A stretch of 64,000 bases of DNA from Pseudothauera rhizosphaerae. GTDB lineage: Bacteria; Pseudomonadota; Gammaproteobacteria; Burkholderiales; Rhodocyclaceae. Below are positions 11,714-22,342 of the stretch, in pieces. Numbering within the stretch: the stretch's first letter is position 1; every line of letters starts with the position of its first letter. Under the pieces are notes generated by a model. The model saw only the letters and a program-made list of their open reading frames with translations, ran no database searches and was not told the DNA's origin. Position numbers and translations under genes: made by a program. The stretch is from the NCBI RefSeq assembly GCF_004801305.1, contig NZ_SSOD01000003.1, positions 310,001 through 374,000 of the forward strand, read 5' to 3'.

Positions 11714-12745
11714 ATGTTCCGACTCGACGAACTGGTGGCCCACCTGGGCGGCGAGCTGGTGGGCGACCCCGCCGTCGCCGTGCGTCGCGTGGCCACGCTG
11801 GACCAGGCCGGGGAGGGGGATCTCGCCTTCCTGGCCAACCGCAAGTACGCCGCGCGGCTCGCCGACTGCCGTGCCTCGGCGGTGATCGTGGCGCCCGAGG
11901 CGCGCGAACTCACCGCCCTGCCGCGCATCGTCACCGCCGATCCCTACGTCTATTTCGCCCGCGTCGCGCAACTGTTCAACCCGCCCGCGGCCGTGCCCGC
12001 CGGCGTGCATGCCACGGCCGCGGTGGAGGCCGACCTGCCCGCCTCGGCCAGTGTCGGTGCCGGCGCCTCGGTGGAAGCCGGCGCCCGCATCGGCGAGGAC
12101 GTGGTGATCGGCCCCGGCTGCCACATCGGGCGCGGCGTGACGATAGGCGCCGGCTCCCGTCTGCATGCCAACGTCACCGTTTACCACGGCTGCGTGATCG
12201 GCGCGCGCTGCATCCTGCACGCCGGTGCGGTCATTGGCGCGGACGGCTTCGGCTTCGCCCGCGACCGCGACGGCTCGTGGATCAAGATTCCGCAGGTCGG
12301 GCGCGTGGTCATCGGCGACGACGTGGAGGTGGGCGCCAACACCACCATAGACCGGGGTGCGCTGGACGACACGGTGATCGGCAACGGCGTCAAGCTCGAC
12401 AACCAGATCCAGATCGCCCATAACGTGCGCATCGGCGAGAAAACCGCCGTCGCCGGCTGCGTGGGCATCGCCGGCAGCACGGTGATCGGCGCGCGCTGCA
12501 TGATAGGCGGGCAGGCGGGCATCATCGGCCACCTGTCCATCGCCGACGACGTGGTGGTGTCCGCCGGCACGCTGGTGACCAAGTCCATCCATCGGGCCGG
12601 CGTGTATACCGCCAATCTCCCCGTGCAGCCTCACCCCGAGTGGGTGAAAAACTTCGCGCATCTGCGCCACCTGGACAGCTTGGTGGATAGAATACGCGCC
12701 CTCGAACAGGGCCTGGACAAGGCCGATCCGACTGAATCCGACTGA
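11714..12745 (+). CDS. lpxD: UDP-3-O-(3-hydroxyacyl)glucosamine N-acyltransferase
   Basis: Third lipid A enzyme, adding a second hydroxyacyl chain to UDP-GlcN. 343 residues from ATG 11714 ([15 protein letters not shown]). The N-terminal uridine-binding domain (1-100) precedes a left-handed beta-helix of hexapeptide repeats (about 105-300), including [19 protein letters not shown] and the catalytic His in [11 protein letters not shown]. An in-frame TTG at 11681 inside skp is less likely. The gene is 16 nt after skp. Confidence 0.96.
   Translation: MFRLDELVAHLGGELVGDPAVAVRRVATLDQAGEGDLAFLANRKYAARLADCRASAVIVAPEARELTALPRIVTADPYVYFARVAQLFNPPAAVPAGVHATAAVEADLPASASVGAGASVEAGARIGEDVVIGPGCHIGRGVTIGAGSRLHANVTVYHGCVIGARCILHAGAVIGADGFGFARDRDGSWIKIPQVGRVVIGDDVEVGANTTIDRGALDDTVIGNGVKLDNQIQIAHNVRIGEKTAVAGCVGIAGSTVIGARCMIGGQAGIIGHLSIADDVVVSAGTLVTKSIHRAGVYTANLPVQPHPEWVKNFAHLRHLDSLVDRIRALEQGLDKADPTESD
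12688..12700 (+). promoter_or_regulatory. Promoter -10-like element upstream of fabZ
   Basis: TAGAAT at 12688-12693 followed by the GC-rich ACGCGCC, inside the 3' end of lpxD and about 50 nt before fabZ. It resembles the elements before ispD, relA and ppx. No good -35 was seen, and coding constraint could explain it. Confidence 0.25.
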
Positions 12746-12751
12746 GCTCCC

Positions 12752-13189
12752 ATGGACATCAACGAAATCCTGCAGTACCTGCCCCACCGCTATCCCTTCC
12801 TGCTCGTGGACCGGGTGCTGGAGATCGAGGAGGGCAAGCGCATCGTCGCGCTGAAGAACGTCACCATCAACGAGCCCTTCTTCCCCGGCCATTTCCCCAC
12901 CCACCCGGTGATGCCGGGCGTGCTGATCGTCGAGGCCATGGCCCAGGTCGCGGCGCTGCTGTCGTTCAAGACCATGGGCGTGAAGCCGGACGAGAATTCG
13001 GTGGTGCTGTTCGCCGGCATCGACAACGTGCGCTTCAAGCGCCAGGTGGTGCCGGGTGACCAGCTCGTGTTCGAGGTGGAAATCCTGCAGGCCAAGCGCA
13101 ACATCTACAAGTACAAGGGGGTCGCCCGCGTCGGCGACCAGATCGCCACCGAAGCCGAACTGATGTGCGCGCTCAAGGCCAAGTCATGA
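12752..13189 (+). CDS. fabZ: 3-hydroxyacyl-ACP dehydratase FabZ
   Basis: Hot-dog-fold dehydratase of type II fatty-acid synthesis, 145 residues. The active-site His lies in [20 protein letters not shown], with the catalytic Glu in the same motif, and the N-terminus shows [18 protein letters not shown]. It competes with LpxA for hydroxyacyl-ACP, which explains its place between lpxD and lpxA. Its stop overlaps the lpxA start. Confidence 0.98.
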   Translation: MDINEILQYLPHRYPFLLVDRVLEIEEGKRIVALKNVTINEPFFPGHFPTHPVMPGVLIVEAMAQVAALLSFKTMGVKPDENSVVLFAGIDNVRFKRQVVPGDQLVFEVEILQAKRNIYKYKGVARVGDQIATEAELMCALKAKS

Positions 13190-13956
13190 TTCACCCGACC
13201 GCCATCGTCCATCCCGGCGCGAGACTCGGCGCCAACGTGGAAATCGGCCCGTATTCCGTCGTCGGCGAGCACGTGGAGATCGGCGACGGCACGCGCATCG
13301 GCCCGCACGTGGTGATCGAGGGCCGCACCCGCATCGGGCGCGACAACGAGATCTTCCAGTTCTGCTCCATCGGCGCCCAGCCCCAGGACAAGAAGTACGA
13401 CGACGAACCGACCCGCCTGGAGATCGGCGACCGCAACACCATCCGCGAATTCTGCACCTTCAACGTGGGCACCAGCCAGGATGCGGGCGTGACGCGCATC
13501 GGCAACGACAACTGGGTCATGGCCTACGTGCATGTGGCCCACGACTGCCAGGTGGGCGACCACACCATCTTCGCCAACAACGCCACGCTGGCCGGCCACG
13601 TGCATGTGGGCGACTGGGCCATCCTGGGCGGCTTCACCGGCGTGCACCAGTTCGTGCGCGTGGGCGCCCACAGCTTCTGCGGCGTGGGCACCGTGCTGCT
13701 GCAGGACCTGCCGCCCTTCGTCACCGTGTCGGGCAACCCGGCCCAGCCCCACGGCATCAACAGCGAAGGCCTGAAGCGGCGCGGCTATTCGTCCGACGCC
13801 ATCATGGCCATCAAGCGCGCCTACCGGGCGCTGTACCGCAGCGGGCTGAAGCTGGAAGAGGCGCGCGGGAAGGTGGCCGAAATCGTCGCCGAACACGCGG
13901 AAGTCGAGCCCTTCGCCGCCTTCATCGCCCACAGCTCCCGCGGCATCGTCCGCTGA
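13186..13956 (+). CDS. lpxA: UDP-N-acetylglucosamine O-acyltransferase
   Basis: First lipid A enzyme, transferring 3-hydroxyacyl from ACP to UDP-GlcNAc. 256 residues: beta-helix hexapeptide repeats (1-185) and a helical C-terminus. The catalytic His is in [12 protein letters not shown]; substrate contacts include [13 protein letters not shown]. It starts at ATG 13186, overlapping the fabZ stop by 4 nt. Confidence 0.98.
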   Translation: MIHPTAIVHPGARLGANVEIGPYSVVGEHVEIGDGTRIGPHVVIEGRTRIGRDNEIFQFCSIGAQPQDKKYDDEPTRLEIGDRNTIREFCTFNVGTSQDAGVTRIGNDNWVMAYVHVAHDCQVGDHTIFANNATLAGHVHVGDWAILGGFTGVHQFVRVGAHSFCGVGTVLLQDLPPFVTVSGNPAQPHGINSEGLKRRGYSSDAIMAIKRAYRALYRSGLKLEEARGKVAEIVAEHAEVEPFAAFIAHSSRGIVR

Positions 13957-13961
13957 CCGAC

Positions 13962-15134
13962 GTGCCGCCCAGAATCGCCATGGTCGCCGGGGAAGCCTCC
14001 GGCGACCTGCTTGCCAGCCACCTGATCCGCGCCATCCGCCGGCATCTGCCGGATGCGGAATTCTTCGGCATCGGCGGCCCCAAGATGCAGGCCGAAGGTT
14101 TCGATGCCCTGTGGCCGTGCGAACTGCTCGCCGTGCACGGCTACGTGGATGCGCTCAAGCGTTACCGCGAGCTGTCCGGCATCCGCAAGGCGCTGCTCGC
14201 GCGCATCCGCCGCGAACGGCCGGACGCCTTCATCGGCGTCGATGCGCCGGACTTCAACCTGTGGCTGGAAGGCCGGGTGAAGGCGGCGGGCATGCCGGCC
14301 ATCCACTTCGTCAGCCCGTCGATCTGGGCCTGGCGCGGCGGGCGCATCCGCAGGATCGCGCGCTCGGTGTCCCACATGCTGTGCCTGTTCCCCTTCGAGC
14401 CGGCGCTGTACGAGAAGGCCGGCGTGCCGGTGAGCTACGTCGGCCATCCGCTGGCGGACGTGTTTCCGCTCTTTCCCAACCGCGACGAGGCGCGCGAACT
14501 GCTCGACGTGCCCAGGGCGAGCAGGGCAGTGGCGCTGCTGCCCGGCAGCCGGCAGTCCGAGGTGCGCAATCTGGCCGACATCTTCATCGGCACGGCGCGC
14601 CTGCTGCACGAGCGGCGGCCGGATCTGCTCTTCCTGGTCCCGCTCGCCACGCGCGAGACCCGCCAGCTCTTCGACGAAGCCATCCACCGCAACGAGGCGA
14701 CGGACCTGCCGATCCGCATGCTGTTCGGCCACGCGGTGGACGCCATGACCGCCGCCGACGCGGTGCTGGTGGCCAGCGGCACCGCCAGTCTGGAGGCGGC
14801 CCTGCTCAAGCGTCCGATGGTGATCAGCTACCGCATGGGCAAGTGGCAGTACCGGCTGATGAAGCGCATGGCCTATCTGCCCTGGGTGGGGCTGCCCAAC
14901 ATCCTGTGCCACGACAGCCTGGTGCCGGAGCTGCTGCAGGACGACGCCACCCCGGAAAAACTCGCCGACGCGCTGGAAGGCTGGCTGGCCGATCCGGCCG
15001 CCTGCCAGGCGCTGGCCGAACGCTTCACCGACCTGCACCGCGACCTGCGCCAGGGCACCGCGGACAAGGCGGCCGCCGCCATCCTGCCCTACATCATCGG
15101 AGCCGAGGAATGCCGCCTGCGCGCGCTCATCTGA
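13962..15134 (+). CDS. lpxB: Lipid-A-disaccharide synthase
   Basis: GT-B glycosyltransferase joining two acylated glucosamines, 390 residues. Family motifs: [61 protein letters not shown], and [17 protein letters not shown]. It starts at GTG 13962 five nt after lpxA. Its 3' end overlaps rnhB by 25 nt. Confidence 0.97.
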   Translation: MPPRIAMVAGEASGDLLASHLIRAIRRHLPDAEFFGIGGPKMQAEGFDALWPCELLAVHGYVDALKRYRELSGIRKALLARIRRERPDAFIGVDAPDFNLWLEGRVKAAGMPAIHFVSPSIWAWRGGRIRRIARSVSHMLCLFPFEPALYEKAGVPVSYVGHPLADVFPLFPNRDEARELLDVPRASRAVALLPGSRQSEVRNLADIFIGTARLLHERRPDLLFLVPLATRETRQLFDEAIHRNEATDLPIRMLFGHAVDAMTAADAVLVASGTASLEAALLKRPMVISYRMGKWQYRLMKRMAYLPWVGLPNILCHDSLVPELLQDDATPEKLADALEGWLADPAACQALAERFTDLHRDLRQGTADKAAAAILPYIIGAEECRLRALI

Positions 15135-15721
15135 TCTGCGGCGTGGACGAGGCCGGCCGCGGCCCCCTGTGCGGCCCGGTGGTCGCCGCCGCGGTCATCC
15201 TCGACCCCGCGCGCCCCATCGCCGGCCTGGCGGATTCCAAGAAACTCAGCGAGAAGGCGCGTGAACGGCTTGCGCCGCTGATCCGCGAACGGGCGCTGGC
15301 CTGGGCGGTGGCGGAGGCCACGGTGGAGGAGATCGACCGCCTGAACATCCTGCACGCCACCATGCTGGCGATGAAGCGCGCGGTCGAAGCCCTCACGCAT
15401 ACCCCGCACGAGGTGCTGGTGGACGGCAACCGCTGCCCGCCGCTGGCCGTGCCGGCACGCGCCATCGTCAAGGGCGACGCGCTGGAGCCGGCCATCTCCG
15501 CGGCCTCCATTCTCGCCAAGACCGTGCGCGACGCCGCCATGGTGGCGCTGGACGCCGAGTTCCCGCACTATGGCCTGGCCGGCCACAAGGGCTACCCCAC
15601 CGCGGCCCACCTGGCGGCGATCCGCCGCCACGGCGTGGCGCCGTTCTACCGCCGCAGTTTCGCGCCGGTGCGGGACATCCTGGCGAATCCGCCGCTGTGG
15701 TCCCCGGAGGACGAAGCATGA
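15110..15721 (+). CDS. rnhB: Ribonuclease HII
   Basis: Removes ribonucleotides and RNA from RNA-DNA hybrids, 203 residues. The catalytic acids are visible in [16 protein letters not shown], in LVDGNR and in the helix [23 protein letters not shown]-like [14 protein letters not shown] is also conserved. The start is ATG 15110 inside the lpxB 3' end, a common overlap; the stop overlaps the next gene (ATGA). Confidence 0.96.
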   Translation: MPPARAHLICGVDEAGRGPLCGPVVAAAVILDPARPIAGLADSKKLSEKARERLAPLIRERALAWAVAEATVEEIDRLNILHATMLAMKRAVEALTHTPHEVLVDGNRCPPLAVPARAIVKGDALEPAISAASILAKTVRDAAMVALDAEFPHYGLAGHKGYPTAAHLAAIRRHGVAPFYRRSFAPVRDILANPPLWSPEDEA

Positions 15722-16173
15722 GCGTTCATCACCTGATGCTGTTCCTGCACGTGCTCGGCGTTGCCGTGTGGGTGGGCGGCATGGCCTTCGCCTGGGGCTG
15801 TCTGCGCCCGGCCGCCGCCCAGCTCGCGCCCGCGCAGCGCCTGCCGCTGTGGGCGGCGACCTTTGCGCGCTTCTTCCCGCTGGTGTGGGCGGCGGTCGCG
15901 CTGATCGGGCTGTCCGGCCTGTTCATGCTGATCGAGAGGGGCTTCGCGGGCGCGCCGCGGGCGTGGCACGTCATGCTGCTGACCGGGCTGGTGATGATCG
16001 CCGTGTTCGCCGGCATCTGGCTCGGCCCCTGGCAGCGCCTGCAGCGCGCGGTACGGGTGGAGGACTGGGCCAGCGGAGCAGTGGCGCTCAACACCATCCG
16101 CCAGCGCGTCGGCTTCAACCTCGCGCTGGGCGTCGCGACCATCGCCATCGCCACCCTCGGGCTGGGGCTTTGA
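15718..16173 (+). CDS. CopD-like small integral membrane protein
   Basis: 151 residues with four predicted transmembrane helices (about 5-27, 47-70, 80-103 and 130-150). The conserved His near the N-terminus ([16 protein letters not shown]) resembles the CopD/DUF2269 membrane family, whose members are linked to copper or haem but are mostly uncharacterised. It overlaps rnhB by 4 nt and ends 7 nt before the TrmH-family gene, so it is cotranscribed. The precise role is not known. Confidence 0.75.
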   Translation: MSVHHLMLFLHVLGVAVWVGGMAFAWGCLRPAAAQLAPAQRLPLWAATFARFFPLVWAAVALIGLSGLFMLIERGFAGAPRAWHVMLLTGLVMIAVFAGIWLGPWQRLQRAVRVEDWASGAVALNTIRQRVGFNLALGVATIAIATLGLGL

Positions 16174-16180
16174 ACCATCC

Positions 16181-16984
16181 GTGAAGGCGATCACCTCGCG
16201 CGAAAACCCCGCGGTACGGCGTCTGCACGCGCTGGCCGATTCCGCGCGCGAGCGGCGCAAATACGGTGAAACCCTGCTCGACGGTGCGCATCTCGTGGCC
16301 GCCGCCCTCGACGCCCACTGGCCGCTGAAGGAACTGGTGGTCAGCGACCACGGCCTGGCCCAGGACGAAATCCAGGCGCTGTTCACGCGCGCCGATGCTG
16401 CGGTGCCGGTGCTGCATCTGCCGGACCGCCTGTTCGCCCACGTCAGCCCGGTCGATACGCCGTCCGGGGTGCTGGCCGTCATCGACCTTCCGCCGCCACC
16501 GGCGCCCGCGCCGTTCACCGGCACGGTGGTCGTACTCGACGGCGTGCAGGATGCCGGCAACCTCGGCACCATCCTGCGCACCGCGGCGGCGGCCGGCGTC
16601 GCCGACGTGCTGCTCACTCCCGGCTGCGCGCAGGCCTGGGCGCCGCGTGTGCTGCGGGCGGGCATGGGTGCGCACTTCGCGCTGCGCATCCACGAACAGG
16701 CGGACGCGGCGGCCCGCCTGGAGGGTTTTCCGGGGCCGGTGATCGCCGCTGCGCTCGGGGTCGATGCGCGTCCGTTGTACGACGTGGATCTCGCGCGCCC
16801 GGTGGCCTGGCTGTTCGGCGCGGAAGGGCAGGGGCTGTCGCCCGGCGTGGCGGCGCTGGCCTCGGAAACCATCGTCATCCCGATGAACGCAGCGGTGGAA
16901 TCCCTCAACGTGGGTGCCGCGGCCGCCGTGTGCCTGTTCGAGCAGGTCCGCCAGGCTCGAAAAACCGAAGGGCATCGGGGATGA
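16181..16984 (+). CDS. SpoU/TrmH-family RNA 2'-O-methyltransferase
   Basis: SPOUT-class RNA ribose methyltransferase, 267 residues. An N-terminal substrate-binding domain (about 1-95, MKAITSRENPAVRRL) precedes the knotted SAM-binding domain with motif 1 NLGTILRTAAAAGV, motif 2 WLFGAEGQGLSP and motif 3 IPMNAAVESLNVGAAAAV. The Arg in motif 1 and Asn/Ser in motif 3 are the catalytic positions. The target (rRNA or tRNA) cannot be read from sequence. It starts at GTG 16181. Confidence 0.9.
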   Translation: MKAITSRENPAVRRLHALADSARERRKYGETLLDGAHLVAAALDAHWPLKELVVSDHGLAQDEIQALFTRADAAVPVLHLPDRLFAHVSPVDTPSGVLAVIDLPPPPAPAPFTGTVVVLDGVQDAGNLGTILRTAAAAGVADVLLTPGCAQAWAPRVLRAGMGAHFALRIHEQADAAARLEGFPGPVIAAALGVDARPLYDVDLARPVAWLFGAEGQGLSPGVAALASETIVIPMNAAVESLNVGAAAAVCLFEQVRQARKTEGHRG

Positions 16985-16989
16985 CCCTA

Positions 16990-17017
16990 TTGACATCGTC
17001 CTCCAAGCGTTCAGAAT
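16990..17017 (+). promoter_or_regulatory. Possible promoter of the 17093 gene
   Basis: Perfect -35 TTGACA at 16990-16995, 16-nt spacer, and CAGAAT at 17012-17017 (four of six). It lies just after the methyltransferase stop, so the next gene probably has its own transcript with a leader of about 70 nt. Confidence 0.4.
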
Positions 17018-17092
17018 CCTGAACGTTTTCTTACAAATGCCGCACAGGAGTTTCTGCTGCCAGCGAAACACGGGCTGTACGGAGGAGACGAG

Positions 17093-17563
17093 ATGAACGC
17101 GATTCTGGCCAAGACCCGCAAAGGGCAGGAAGAAATCGAACAACGGGGCGGCGGCCTGGGTCCCCGGGAGAGGAGGCTGCTGATCCTGATCGACGGCAAG
17201 CGCCCGTTGGACGAGGTGCGTGCGCTGATGCCCGATCCCAGGCTGGACGAAACCCTGGAACTGCTGCAGCGGGACGGCTACGTGGAGCAGACCGCCCCCG
17301 CGCCTGCGGCCAGGCCCGCTCCGGCGGACGGGGACGCAGGCGATCCGAAGCAGTTGGAAAAGGCGCGCAACTTCATGATGAATTCCCTGCGCACCTTCAA
17401 CGGCCCCTATGGCGCCCTCGACCTGATGACCCGCATCAACGACAGCCGCAGCGCGGCCGATCTGCAGGCGCTCGTCGAGGACTGGTTCCATGCCATTTCC
17501 CTGACCAAGATGGGCAAGCTGCGCGCCATCGAGCTGAAGGGGCAACTCCTCGGCGTGCTGTAG
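17093..17563 (+). CDS. Conserved hypothetical protein, 156 aa
   Basis: No known function recognised. The protein is soluble with no signal peptide. An N-terminal domain (about 1-65) with GPRERRLLILIDGKRPLDEV and LELLQRDGYVE looks like a small winged-helix or regulatory module. A proline/alanine linker (about 66-85) leads to a helical C-terminal part (90-156). A strong GGAGGAG site precedes ATG 17093. It has its own likely promoter and ends 1 nt from the convergent bioD stop, so it appears monocistronic. Related domains appear in betaproteobacterial regulatory proteins, but this is a weak impression. Confidence 0.75.
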   Translation: MNAILAKTRKGQEEIEQRGGGLGPRERRLLILIDGKRPLDEVRALMPDPRLDETLELLQRDGYVEQTAPAPAARPAPADGDAGDPKQLEKARNFMMNSLRTFNGPYGALDLMTRINDSRSAADLQALVEDWFHAISLTKMGKLRAIELKGQLLGVL

Positions 17564-17564
17564 T

Positions 17565-18245
17565 TCAGCCGCGCTCCGGCAGCGTCAACCCGGCTGCGGC
17601 GGCGGCCGCGTCGCCGTCCGCCCGGTAGGGCAGCACGCCGAGCAGGGGGGCTGCCAGGCGTTCGCGCAGCGCGTCCAGATTGTCCTCGAAGTGCAGCATG
17701 TGCGGATCGATGCGGTTGGCGATCCAGCCGGCCAGTACGAGTCCGCGTGCGGCGATGGCCTCCGCCGTGAGCAGGGCGTGGTTGATGCAGCCCAGGCGCA
17801 TGCCCACCACCAGGATGACCGGCAGGCCGAGATCGCGCGCCAGCATCGCCATGTCGTAATCCGCCGCCAGCGGCACGCGAAAGCCGCCCGCGCCCTCCAC
17901 GAACACGCAGTCGGCTTTCGAGCGCAGATCCGCCAGGCGGGCGGCGATCAGCGCCGGGTCGATGCGCACACCTTCCTCCCGTGCCGCGATGTGCGGCGCG
18001 ACCGGGCTGGCGAGGCAATAGGGGTTGAGCAGGTCGAGGCCGGGGTCGAAGCTGCCTGCGGCCCGCAGCCGCAGCGCGTCCTCGTTGGCCAGCCGCCCGT
18101 CCACCAATTCCGCACCGGCCGCCACCGGTTTCATCGCCACTGCCCGCAAGCCCGCATGGCGCGCGGCGTGCAGCAGGGCGCAGGTGGCGAAGGTCTTGCC
18201 GACTCCGGTGTCGGTGCCGGTCACGAACCACGCGGCGGCGTTCAT
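17565..18245 (-). CDS. bioD: Dethiobiotin synthetase
   Basis: ATP-dependent enzyme closing the ureido ring of dethiobiotin, 226 residues. P-loop FVTGTDTGVGKTFATCALL at about residues 7-25, then MKPVAAGAE, and VEGAGGFRVPLAADYDMAML for the carboxylation site. ATG 18245 overlaps the bioC stop by 4 nt. It is the last gene of the operon and converges on the 17093 gene with 1 nt between stops. Confidence 0.96.
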   Translation of the reverse strand: MNAAAWFVTGTDTGVGKTFATCALLHAARHAGLRAVAMKPVAAGAELVDGRLANEDALRLRAAGSFDPGLDLLNPYCLASPVAPHIAAREEGVRIDPALIAARLADLRSKADCVFVEGAGGFRVPLAADYDMAMLARDLGLPVILVVGMRLGCINHALLTAEAIAARGLVLAGWIANRIDPHMLHFEDNLDALRERLAAPLLGVLPYRADGDAAAAAAGLTLPERG

Positions 18246-19024
18246 TGCGGTCTTTCCACGGCCAGCAGGATCACGTCGTAGGTTGCGGGCAGCAGGCCGT
18301 CGGGCCGGCGCCAGCCTTCGTACTGCGCCGCCAGCGTGCGCCAGGCCGCCCGGCCGAGCGGCTTGCGCGGAGCGCTGCCCACGCTGTGGGCGCCGATGGC
18401 CTTGATGCCGGCGAGCAGGCTGCGCAGGTCGGGCGCCAGTGCCCAGGCCGGTGCGCACTCCAGCGCGCGCACGGCCAGCCCGGCCGTCTCCGCCGCCGTC
18501 TGCCAGGTCTCGAGAGGATGGAAGTCGATGACGTGCGCGGCTCCGTCCACTGCACGGAAAGCCGCCCGCAATTCATGCAGGGTCTGCGGACCCAGCGTGG
18601 CGAGCCAGGCGGTTCCGCCCGGGGCGAGCACACGGGCGATCTCGCCCAGTGCCCGATCCGGCGCGCACCACTGCAGCGCCAGGCTGGACCACAGGGCGTC
18701 GAGGCAGCCGCCGGCCAGGGGCAGGTGTTCCAGGTCGCCGCAGATGCGCCCATGGCCGCTTATCCGCGCCAGCATGCCGGGGGCGAAGTCCAGGGCCAGC
18801 AACTGCGCACCCGGATGGGTGGCGGCCAGCCGGTCCAGGGCGTGGCCGGTGCCGCAGCCGGCATCCAGCACGCGCTTCACCGGCCGCCGGCAGGCATGGG
18901 CGGCGGCCAGGGCCGCCAGCCGTGCGCAGACCTCGCGCTGGACCTGCGCGGCTCGGTCGTAGGTGGGTGCGGCGCGGTGAAAGGCGCGGCGCACCTGCGC
19001 CTTGGCGGCGCGAGTGTCAAGCAC
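18242..19024 (-). CDS. bioC: Malonyl-ACP O-methyltransferase BioC
   Basis: SAM-dependent methyltransferase that caps malonyl-ACP to start pimelate synthesis, 260 residues. N-terminal RRAFHRAAPTYDRAAQVQRE is typical of BioC; SAM motif I is VLDAGCGTGHALDRL, followed by LALDFAPGML and LWSSLALQW. It begins at GTG 19024, overlapping bioH by 8 nt. Together with bioH it supplies pimeloyl-ACP to BioF. Confidence 0.94.
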   Translation of the reverse strand: MLDTRAAKAQVRRAFHRAAPTYDRAAQVQREVCARLAALAAAHACRRPVKRVLDAGCGTGHALDRLAATHPGAQLLALDFAPGMLARISGHGRICGDLEHLPLAGGCLDALWSSLALQWCAPDRALGEIARVLAPGGTAWLATLGPQTLHELRAAFRAVDGAAHVIDFHPLETWQTAAETAGLAVRALECAPAWALAPDLRSLLAGIKAIGAHSVGSAPRKPLGRAAWRTLAAQYEGWRRPDGLLPATYDVILLAVERPQ

Positions 19025-19757
19025 GGTGGAAGTTTTCCAACAGCGCGGCGCAGTCCGCCGGGCGGGAGAGAAAGGGGGCGTGGCCGCAATGCGCCATGAT
19101 CTCCAATCGGGCTCCCGGCAATCGTGGGGCCAGCCAGCGCGCCGCGTCCGCCGGCATCAGCGCGTCGTGCTCGCCGTGGAGCAGCAGCGCCGGCTGGGCG
19201 ATCCCCGGCAGCGTGCCGCGCAGGTCGGTGCCGGCCAGTATCGCCAGGCCATCGGCCAGTGCCGTGATGCGGGCGGGATCGGGTTCCATCGTGCTCAGGG
19301 CGGCGGTGAGCGCGGCGCCCACGTCGCGGCGGCGGGCGTCACCCATGACCTGCAACGCCACGAAGCGGCGCAGTACGGCGGCCGGATCGGTGGCGAAGGC
19401 GCTGCGGAAGGCGGTGACCGTCGCCGCGTCCAGGGCGTGGGGCCAGTCGTCCGCGGCGACGAAGCGCGGTGTGGCGCCGATCAGCGCCAGGCGGGCGACC
19501 TTGCGGGGATGGCGGGCGGCAAGGTCGAGGGCGAGCAGCGCGCCGAGCGACCAGCCGCACACGGTGGCGCCATCCGGCAGGCCGGCGGCGAGGCGGTCGG
19601 TCCACGCCGCCAGGTTGGCACTGCCGACCGCCGGCGCGTCGCCGTGGCCGGGCAGGTCCGGGGCGTAGACGGGCACATCGGCCATTGGCGCGCGCAGCGC
19701 TTCCCACACGCGGGCGGTGAGGCCCCAGCCGTGCAGCAGCACCAGCGGCCGGCTCAC
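19017..19757 (-). CDS. bioH: Pimeloyl-ACP methyl ester carboxylesterase BioH
   Basis: Alpha/beta hydrolase that removes the methyl cap from pimeloyl-ACP methyl ester, 246 residues. [15 protein letters not shown] gives the oxyanion region, nucleophile Ser in [11 protein letters not shown], Asp in [11 protein letters not shown] and His in [12 protein letters not shown]. The start is GTG 19757, whose GTGA overlaps the bioF stop; an upstream extension to 19796 would lie inside bioF. Having bioH inside the bio operon, unlike E. coli, supports the BioC-BioH route. Confidence 0.94.
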   Translation of the reverse strand: MSRPLVLLHGWGLTARVWEALRAPMADVPVYAPDLPGHGDAPAVGSANLAAWTDRLAAGLPDGATVCGWSLGALLALDLAARHPRKVARLALIGATPRFVAADDWPHALDAATVTAFRSAFATDPAAVLRRFVALQVMGDARRRDVGAALTAALSTMEPDPARITALADGLAILAGTDLRGTLPGIAQPALLLHGEHDALMPADAARWLAPRLPGARLEIMAHCGHAPFLSRPADCAALLENFHRA

Positions 19758-20914
19758 AGGGTCGCCTCCAGGCGGTTCAGCGCGGCGGCGAGGCACCGGA
19801 CGTCATCCTCGCCGTGGGCGGCGGTCAGCGAAATGCGCAGCCGGGCCGTGCCCTGGGGCACGGTGGGCGGGCGGATGGCCGGCACCCACAGGCCCGCGTC
19901 CCACAAGGCGCGGGCGAGCCGCAGCACCTCGGCGTTGTCGCCCACCAGTACCGGCTGGATGGCGGTGCGCGAGGGCAGCAGGCGCCAGCGGGTCAGATGC
20001 AGTTCCTCGCGCAGCAGGCCGATCAGCCCGCCGAGCCGCGCGCGCCGCGCGTCGCCCCCTTCGATCAGGTCCAGGCTGGCGAGGAGGGCATGGGCCAGCG
20101 CCGGCGGGGCGCCGGTGGTGAAGATGTAGGTGCGCATCTTCTGCATCAGCCAGGCCACCACGTCCTTGTGCCCGGCGACGAAGGCGCCGGACACGCCGGC
20201 GGCCTTGCCCAGCGTGCCCACGTAGATCAGCCGCCAACTCTCCAGCCCCGCGGCGGCCAGCGCGCCGCGCCCCTGCGGTCCAAGCACCCCGAAGCCGTGG
20301 GCGTCATCCACGATCAGCCAGCAATCGTGCCGTTCGGCCAGCGCCAGCAGTTCCGCCAGTGGGGCAACATCCCCGTCCATGCTGAACACGCTGTCGGTGA
20401 CGATGGCCTTGTGCTTCGCCGTGCTGGCTTCCAGCATGCGCGCCAGCGCGGCGGTGTCGGCATGGGGGTAGCGGTGCAGGTCGGCGCGGGACAGCAGGGC
20501 GCCGTCCACCAGCGAGGCGTGGTTCAGGCGGTCGGCGAAGATGGCGTCGCCACGCCCCAGCAGCGCCGGCGCCACGCCCGTGTTGGCCATGTAGCCGGTG
20601 GAGAGGTAGAGCGCCGCCTCCATGCGGACGAAAGCGGCCAGGCGTGCTTCCAGTTCGTCGTGCACGCGGTAGTGGCCGCTCACCAGATGCGACGCGCCGG
20701 AGCCCGCACCCCAGCGTGCGGCGCCCTCGGCCAGGGCCTGGGCCAGTTGCGGTTCGCCGGCCAGCCCCAGGTAGTCGTTGCTGCAGAAGGCCAGCATCTC
20801 GCGCCCGTCCACCACGGCATGGGGGCCGCAGGGGCTCTCCAGGCTGCGCCGGGTGCGGCGCAGGGCCTGGGCGTCGAGGGCGGCCAGATCGGCCTGCAGG
20901 CGGTCGATCAGCAT
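19754..20914 (-). CDS. bioF: 8-amino-7-oxononanoate synthase
   Basis: PLP enzyme condensing pimeloyl-ACP with L-alanine, 386 residues. Motifs: [49 protein letters not shown], and the PLP-binding Lys in [18 protein letters not shown] at 20914 lies 2 nt after the bioA stop. The longer in-frame reading through bioA is rejected because it gives no homologous residues. Confidence 0.97.
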   Translation of the reverse strand: MLIDRLQADLAALDAQALRRTRRSLESPCGPHAVVDGREMLAFCSNDYLGLAGEPQLAQALAEGAARWGAGSGASHLVSGHYRVHDELEARLAAFVRMEAALYLSTGYMANTGVAPALLGRGDAIFADRLNHASLVDGALLSRADLHRYPHADTAALARMLEASTAKHKAIVTDSVFSMDGDVAPLAELLALAERHDCWLIVDDAHGFGVLGPQGRGALAAAGLESWRLIYVGTLGKAAGVSGAFVAGHKDVVAWLMQKMRTYIFTTGAPPALAHALLASLDLIEGGDARRARLGGLIGLLREELHLTRWRLLPSRTAIQPVLVGDNAEVLRLARALWDAGLWVPAIRPPTVPQGTARLRISLTAAHGEDDVRCLAAALNRLEATL

Positions 20915-20916
20915 GG

Positions 20917-22236
20917 TCAGGCGAGCGCCGCGTCGAGCGCCGCCCGGGCACCGCGCATGAGGTGGGCGATCTCGGCTTCGTCCACCACATAGGGCGGCAT
21001 GAAGTACACCGTGTTGCCGATGGGGCGCAGCAGCACGCCGTGCTCCAGCGCGGCGGCGAAGAAGCGGCGGCCGAAGTCGGCGCCGGCGCCCGCCACGTCG
21101 AAGGCGAGGATCATGCCGCGGCTGCGCAGATGGCGCACTGCCGGGTGGCCGCCGAAACCTTCTTCCATCGCCTCGCCTAGGCGCGCAGCGCGGCTCCGGT
21201 TGGCGGCAAGCACGCCGTCCTCGGCGAAGATGTCCAGCGTGGCCAGCGCGGCGCGGCAGGCGAGCGGGTTGCCGGTGTAGGAGTGGGAATGCAGGAAGCC
21301 GCGTGCGGTGTCGTCGGCGTAGAAGGCGGCGTAGATGTCGTCCGTCGAGAGCACCAGGGACAGGGGCAGGTAGCCGCCGGAGATGCCCTTGGACAGGCAC
21401 AGGAAGTCCGGCCACACGTGGGCCTGCTCGCAGGCGAAGAAAGTGCCGGTGCGCCCGCAGCCCACGGCGATCTCGTCGGCCACCAGATGCACGCGGTAGC
21501 GGTCGCACAGGGCGCGCGCCAGGCGCAGGTATTCCGGGTCGTACATGACCATGCCGGCCGCGCCCTGCACCAGGGGTTCGACGATCAGCGCCGCGGTCTC
21601 GGCGTGGTGTTCGGCCAGATGGGCTTCCAGTGCGGCGGCCGCCCGGCGGGCCACGTCGGCCGGCGTCTCGCCGGGCTCGGCCAGGCGGGCATCGGGGCAG
21701 GGCACCGTGGTGCCGGGTTTGACGAGATCGGCGTAGGCATCGCGGAAGATCGCCACGTCGGTGACCGCCAGCGCGCCCACGGTCTCGCCGTGGTAGCCGC
21801 CGGCCAAACTCAGGAAGCGGTGCTTGCCCGGCTGGCCGTGGTTGCGCCAGTAGTGGGCGCTCATTTTCAGGGCGATCTCGGTGGCCGAGGCGCCGTCCGA
21901 AGCGTAGAAGGCGTGGCCCAGGCGGTGGCCGGTCAACGCGGCCAGACGTTCCGAGAGCGCCACGACCGGTTCGTGGGTGAAGCCGGCCAGCAGCACGTGC
22001 TCCAGCGTGTCCAGTTGTTCGCGCAGCGCCGCGTTGATGCGCGGGTTGCAGTGGCCGAAGAGATTGACCCACCAGGAGCTGATGCCGTCCAGCAGGCGAC
22101 GGCTGTCCGCATCGATGAGCCAGGCGCCTTCGCCGCGCACGATGGCGATCGGCGGCAGGGTCTCGTGGCGCTTCATCTGGGTGCATGGGTGCCAGACGGA
22201 GGCGAGCGAGCGGCGGAGCAGGTCGGGTTGCGGCAT
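20917..22236 (-). CDS. bioA: Adenosylmethionine-8-amino-7-oxononanoate aminotransferase
   Basis: Class III PLP aminotransferase that uses SAM as amino donor to make DAPA, 439 residues. Motifs include [66 protein letters not shown], and the PLP Lys in [19 protein letters not shown] 22236 is chosen over a TTG at 22254. It is the first gene of bioAFHCD. Confidence 0.97.
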   Translation of the reverse strand: MPQPDLLRRSLASVWHPCTQMKRHETLPPIAIVRGEGAWLIDADSRRLLDGISSWWVNLFGHCNPRINAALREQLDTLEHVLLAGFTHEPVVALSERLAALTGHRLGHAFYASDGASATEIALKMSAHYWRNHGQPGKHRFLSLAGGYHGETVGALAVTDVAIFRDAYADLVKPGTTVPCPDARLAEPGETPADVARRAAAALEAHLAEHHAETAALIVEPLVQGAAGMVMYDPEYLRLARALCDRYRVHLVADEIAVGCGRTGTFFACEQAHVWPDFLCLSKGISGGYLPLSLVLSTDDIYAAFYADDTARGFLHSHSYTGNPLACRAALATLDIFAEDGVLAANRSRAARLGEAMEEGFGGHPAVRHLRSRGMILAFDVAGAGADFGRRFFAAALEHGVLLRPIGNTVYFMPPYVVDEAEIAHLMRGARAALDAALA

Positions 22237-22263
22237 GGAGGCGGGCGTGGGCAAAACCGGACA

Positions 22264-22292
22264 ATGGTGCGCAATCGCCCCGGCAGTGTCAA
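22264..22292 (-). promoter_or_regulatory. Possible bio operon promoter
   Basis: On the minus strand a perfect TTGACA (22292-22287), a 17-nt spacer and CACCAT (22269-22264, three of six). It lies 27 nt upstream of the bioA ATG. No clear BirA-type operator palindrome (TTGTAAACC/GGTTTACAA) was seen. Confidence 0.4.
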
Positions 22293-22342
22293 ACCCCGTC
22301 GGCCGGGCCGGGAGCGCGGAGGCGGTGCAGCCGCCGCGCTTT

